NCBI GenBank assembly: GCA_037968835.1 | Contig: JBBKWG010000238.1 | Location: 1 to 6,998 of the forward strand | DNA: 6,998 nt | DNA from: JBBKWG01 sp037968835 | GTDB lineage: Bacteria; Pseudomonadota; Alphaproteobacteria; Rhodobacterales; Rhodobacteraceae | Direction of reading: 5' to 3' | Shown: one piece after another, positions 5,339-6,998 of the stretch | Position numbering within the stretch: the stretch's first letter is position 1 | Layout of the letters: the number at the start of each line of letters is the position of its first letter | Made by a program: the position numbers and the translations under genes | Notes under the pieces: model-generated | What the model was told of the DNA's origin: nothing | What the model saw: only the letters and a program-made list of their open reading frames with translations | Database searches by the model: none

Positions 5339-6469
5339 TTGCGGACAGGCTGGTATATCTCGGGGGCGGGGCATCTTCTTCTTATCCTGTTCCTGCTGTT
5401 TGGCGGACTTCTCGTGCCGGACCGCATTCCCGAGGTGACCGTGTCCGAGGTCTCGATCATATCCGAGGCCGAGTATGCCGCCCTGACGCCTCCCGCATCG
5501 GCACCCGAAATCGCCACCGACGCACCATCTGTCGGAGCACCGGTGCAGGATGCGGCACCCGAAGCGCCCGCCGAGGACAGCACGCCGGAGATCAGCGAGC
5601 CGCAAGCCGTCGAGGAGCCGGAAGCGCCCCAATCGACGCCGGATGTCGAAGTGCCTCAGCCGATTCCGGACGCGATTGTCGACGACAGTTCGCCCGAGAT
5701 CGAGATGCCACCGACGGATATCGACGGCACCTCGTTGGAGCGCGACGTTGTGGCAGCGCCAGCGCCGCGCGTGGCACCGACGCCATCGATCGCGCCGCCG
5801 CCGGACGCTGAAGTGGCGCCCGAGCAGATCGAAGATACAGCGCCCGATCCAACTGTCGAACCCGAAGTGCAGCCCGAACCCGACGAGCCGGCGGCACCGG
5901 ATGCGGCGAGCGACCGCATCGTGACCGAGGCCGAAGAGACGAAAGAATTGGCGCCTGCATCGTCGATGCGGCCACGCACACGGCCCGCGCGACCGGTTCG
6001 GACGGCAGAGACGCCGCGAGAGACGCCACCGGTCGAGGCGCCCAGTGAAACCCCGCCCGCGGAGCCGGAAGACGATACCGCCGATGCCATCGCAGCCGCC
6101 GTGGCCGAGGCGAACCGCCCAAGTCCTGCGCCCGCACCCGCCGGACCGCCACTCACCGGCGGTGAAAAGGATGCGCTGCGCGTCGCGGTCAGTTCGTGCT
6201 GGAACGTCGGCAGCCTGTCGTCCGAGGCGCTTGGCACCACGGTCGTTGTCGGCGTGGGGATGCAGCAAAGCGGTATTCCTGACAGCGGTTCGATCCGCAT
6301 GGTATCGTTTTCAGGCGGTTCGCAGGGCGCGGCGCTACAGGCGTTCGAGGCGGCGCGGCGCGCGATAATCCGCTGTGGATCGCGGGGTTTCCCGCTTCCG
6401 GTGGAAAAATACGCCGAATGGCGCGATATCGAAATGACGTTCAATCCTGAAGGGATGCAGTTCCGATGA
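5339..6469 (+). CDS. tolA: Tol-Pal system protein TolA (TTG start)
   Basis: TolA links the TolQR motor to TolB-Pal across the periplasm. The 376-residue protein has a single N-terminal membrane helix (about 9-26) after MRTGWYISGAGH, which contains the His that contacts TolQ/R in the family. A long linker follows (about 30-270), then a C-terminal globular domain (about 272-376) with SSCWNVG (285-291), AARRAIIRCGSRGFPLP (338-354) and a terminal EMTFNPEGM (365-373). C287 and C346 could form the periplasmic disulphide seen in TolA domain III. The linker is Pro/Glu/Asp/Ala-rich rather than the Lys/Ala/Glu helix of enterobacterial TolA, and contains a basic patch (RPRTRPARPVR, 211-221). The start is TTG at 5339, 7 nt after the tolR stop and preceded by ACGGGG (5331-5336); this gives the expected short N-terminus before the helix. 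Its stop overlaps tolB as ATGA. Confidence 0.93.
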   Translation: MRTGWYISGAGHLLLILFLLFGGLLVPDRIPEVTVSEVSIISEAEYAALTPPASAPEIATDAPSVGAPVQDAAPEAPAEDSTPEISEPQAVEEPEAPQSTPDVEVPQPIPDAIVDDSSPEIEMPPTDIDGTSLERDVVAAPAPRVAPTPSIAPPPDAEVAPEQIEDTAPDPTVEPEVQPEPDEPAAPDAASDRIVTEAEETKELAPASSMRPRTRPARPVRTAETPRETPPVEAPSETPPAEPEDDTADAIAAAVAEANRPSPAPAPAGPPLTGGEKDALRVAVSSCWNVGSLSSEALGTTVVVGVGMQQSGIPDSGSIRMVSFSGGSQGAALQAFEAARRAIIRCGSRGFPLPVEKYAEWRDIEMTFNPEGMQFR

Positions 6470-6998
6470 GAGTGTTTGCCTGTCTGGCCCTTGGTCTGAT
6501 GACGCTGATTGCCGCGCCGCTTGGTGCGCAGGAAAGGTCCGGTCCGCTCAGGATCGAGATCACCGAAGGTGTGATCGAACCGGTCCCGATCGCGGTCGCG
6601 CCGTTTCTTGCCGAGAATACGGCCGCTACCGATTTCGCCCGCCAGATCACGGCGGTCGTCGCCTCGGATCTGACCGGGACCGGACTTTTCCGCGACATCC
6701 CGCAGTCGGCCTATATCAGTCAGGTCACAGGCTTCGACGCGCCGGTTCAGTATGCCGACTGGAAAGCGATCAATGCCGAGGCGCTGGTTGTCGGCGCGGT
6801 GACGATGACGGGTGACAGCAAACTTGTCGTCAAATTCCGTCTGTTCGACATCTATTCGGGCCAGCCGCTGGGCGAGGGTCTGCAATTCGCCGGGAGCGTC
6901 GATAGCTGGCGGCGGGTGGCGCACAAGGTTGCCGATCAGGTCTATTCGCGGATCACCGGCGAGGGCGGTTATTTCGACAGCCGTGTCGTCTATGTCGA
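6466..6998 (+). CDS. tolB: Tol-Pal system beta-propeller protein TolB (5' part, runs off window)
   Basis: TolB is the periplasmic protein that binds Pal and is pulled by TolA. Only the first 177 codons are present, with the reading frame open to the window end. A Sec signal peptide is clear: MRVFACLALGLMTLIAAPLGA with likely cleavage after A21, then QERSGPLRIEITEG. The N-terminal alpha/beta domain follows, with PIAVAPF (41-47), a VVASDLTGTGLFRDI block (64-78) and ADWKAINAEALVVGAV (98-113). YSRITGEGGYFDSRVVYV (160-177) is the conserved junction into the C-terminal six-bladed propeller, which would lie beyond the window. The start overlaps the tolA stop by ATGA, with AAGGGA at 6450-6455 as ribosome-binding site, so tolA and tolB are translationally coupled. 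pal is expected downstream but cannot be seen. Confidence 0.97.
   Translation, partial: MRVFACLALGLMTLIAAPLGAQERSGPLRIEITEGVIEPVPIAVAPFLAENTAATDFARQITAVVASDLTGTGLFRDIPQSAYISQVTGFDAPVQYADWKAINAEALVVGAVTMTGDSKLVVKFRLFDIYSGQPLGEGLQFAGSVDSWRRVAHKVADQVYSRITGEGGYFDSRVVYV

Noticed and set aside
4768..5583. Minus-strand open frame of 271 codons opposite tolQ-tolR-tolA
   Set aside because: It spans three well-supported genes on the other strand, has Arg/His/Ser-rich low-complexity content, and is best explained by GC-driven lack of stop codons.
5288..6924. Long minus-strand open frames opposite tolA and tolB (5288-6268 and 5656-6924)
   Set aside because: They are mirror frames of GC-rich, Pro/Glu-rich tolA coding DNA. 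Their products are low-complexity Arg- or Gly/Ser-rich with no recognisable domain, and the plus strand is clearly coding.
1..6998. Mobile element, CRISPR, tRNA or defence system
   Set aside because: I saw no transposase, terminal repeats, direct-repeat array, cloverleaf or defence-type domain. All coding space is explained by core genes and two accessory genes.

Overview
The window looks like ordinary core chromosome from an alphaproteobacterium, most likely of the Rhodobacterales (Roseobacter/Rhodobacter group). The evidence is high GC, strong G/C preference at third codon positions, the ruvC-ruvA-ruvB block close to ybgC-tolQ-tolR-tolA-tolB, and a TolA whose N-terminus (YISGAGH before a single membrane helix) and Pro/Glu-rich linker resemble Rhodobacterales TolA. 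The taxonomic call is inference from remembered family features, not from a search. All ten genes lie on the plus strand.

Layout. Positions 1-68 are a short upstream region with a candidate LexA (SOS) operator. Positions 69-2237 hold ruvC, ruvA and ruvB, tightly packed (ATGA overlap, then a 4-nt gap). They encode the Holliday-junction resolvase, the junction-binding tetramer and the branch-migration motor. Positions 2305-2928 encode a putative 2-oxoglutarate/Fe(II) oxygenase of an uncharacterised family. Positions 3054-3542 encode a ferritin-like DUF892 (YciE/YciF-type) protein, closed by a good intrinsic terminator at 3564-3597. Positions 3651-4040 encode the hotdog thioesterase YbgC. Positions 4161-6998 hold tolQ, tolR, tolA and the 5' part of tolB, which runs off the window. 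These form the inner-membrane motor and periplasmic part of the Tol-Pal envelope system. No stretch of 300 bases lacks a gene.

How the parts work together. RuvABC acts in recombinational repair, and the upstream SOS-box-like sequence fits damage control. TolQ/TolR/TolA convert proton-motive force into work on the TolB-Pal complex to constrict the outer membrane at division. YbgC is the usual cytoplasmic companion of that operon. The oxygenase and DUF892 genes sit between these two conserved blocks. The DUF892 gene is preceded by a sequence that exactly matches the alphaproteobacterial general-stress sigma factor (EcfG) promoter pattern, GGAAC-N16-CGTT. That match, and a 28-nt inverted repeat overlapping its -10 element, are the most interesting non-coding signals here.

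I see no mobile element, CRISPR array, tRNA, rRNA, toxin-antitoxin pair or obvious new multi-gene system. The findings are regulatory candidates and family-level oddities rather than a new system.
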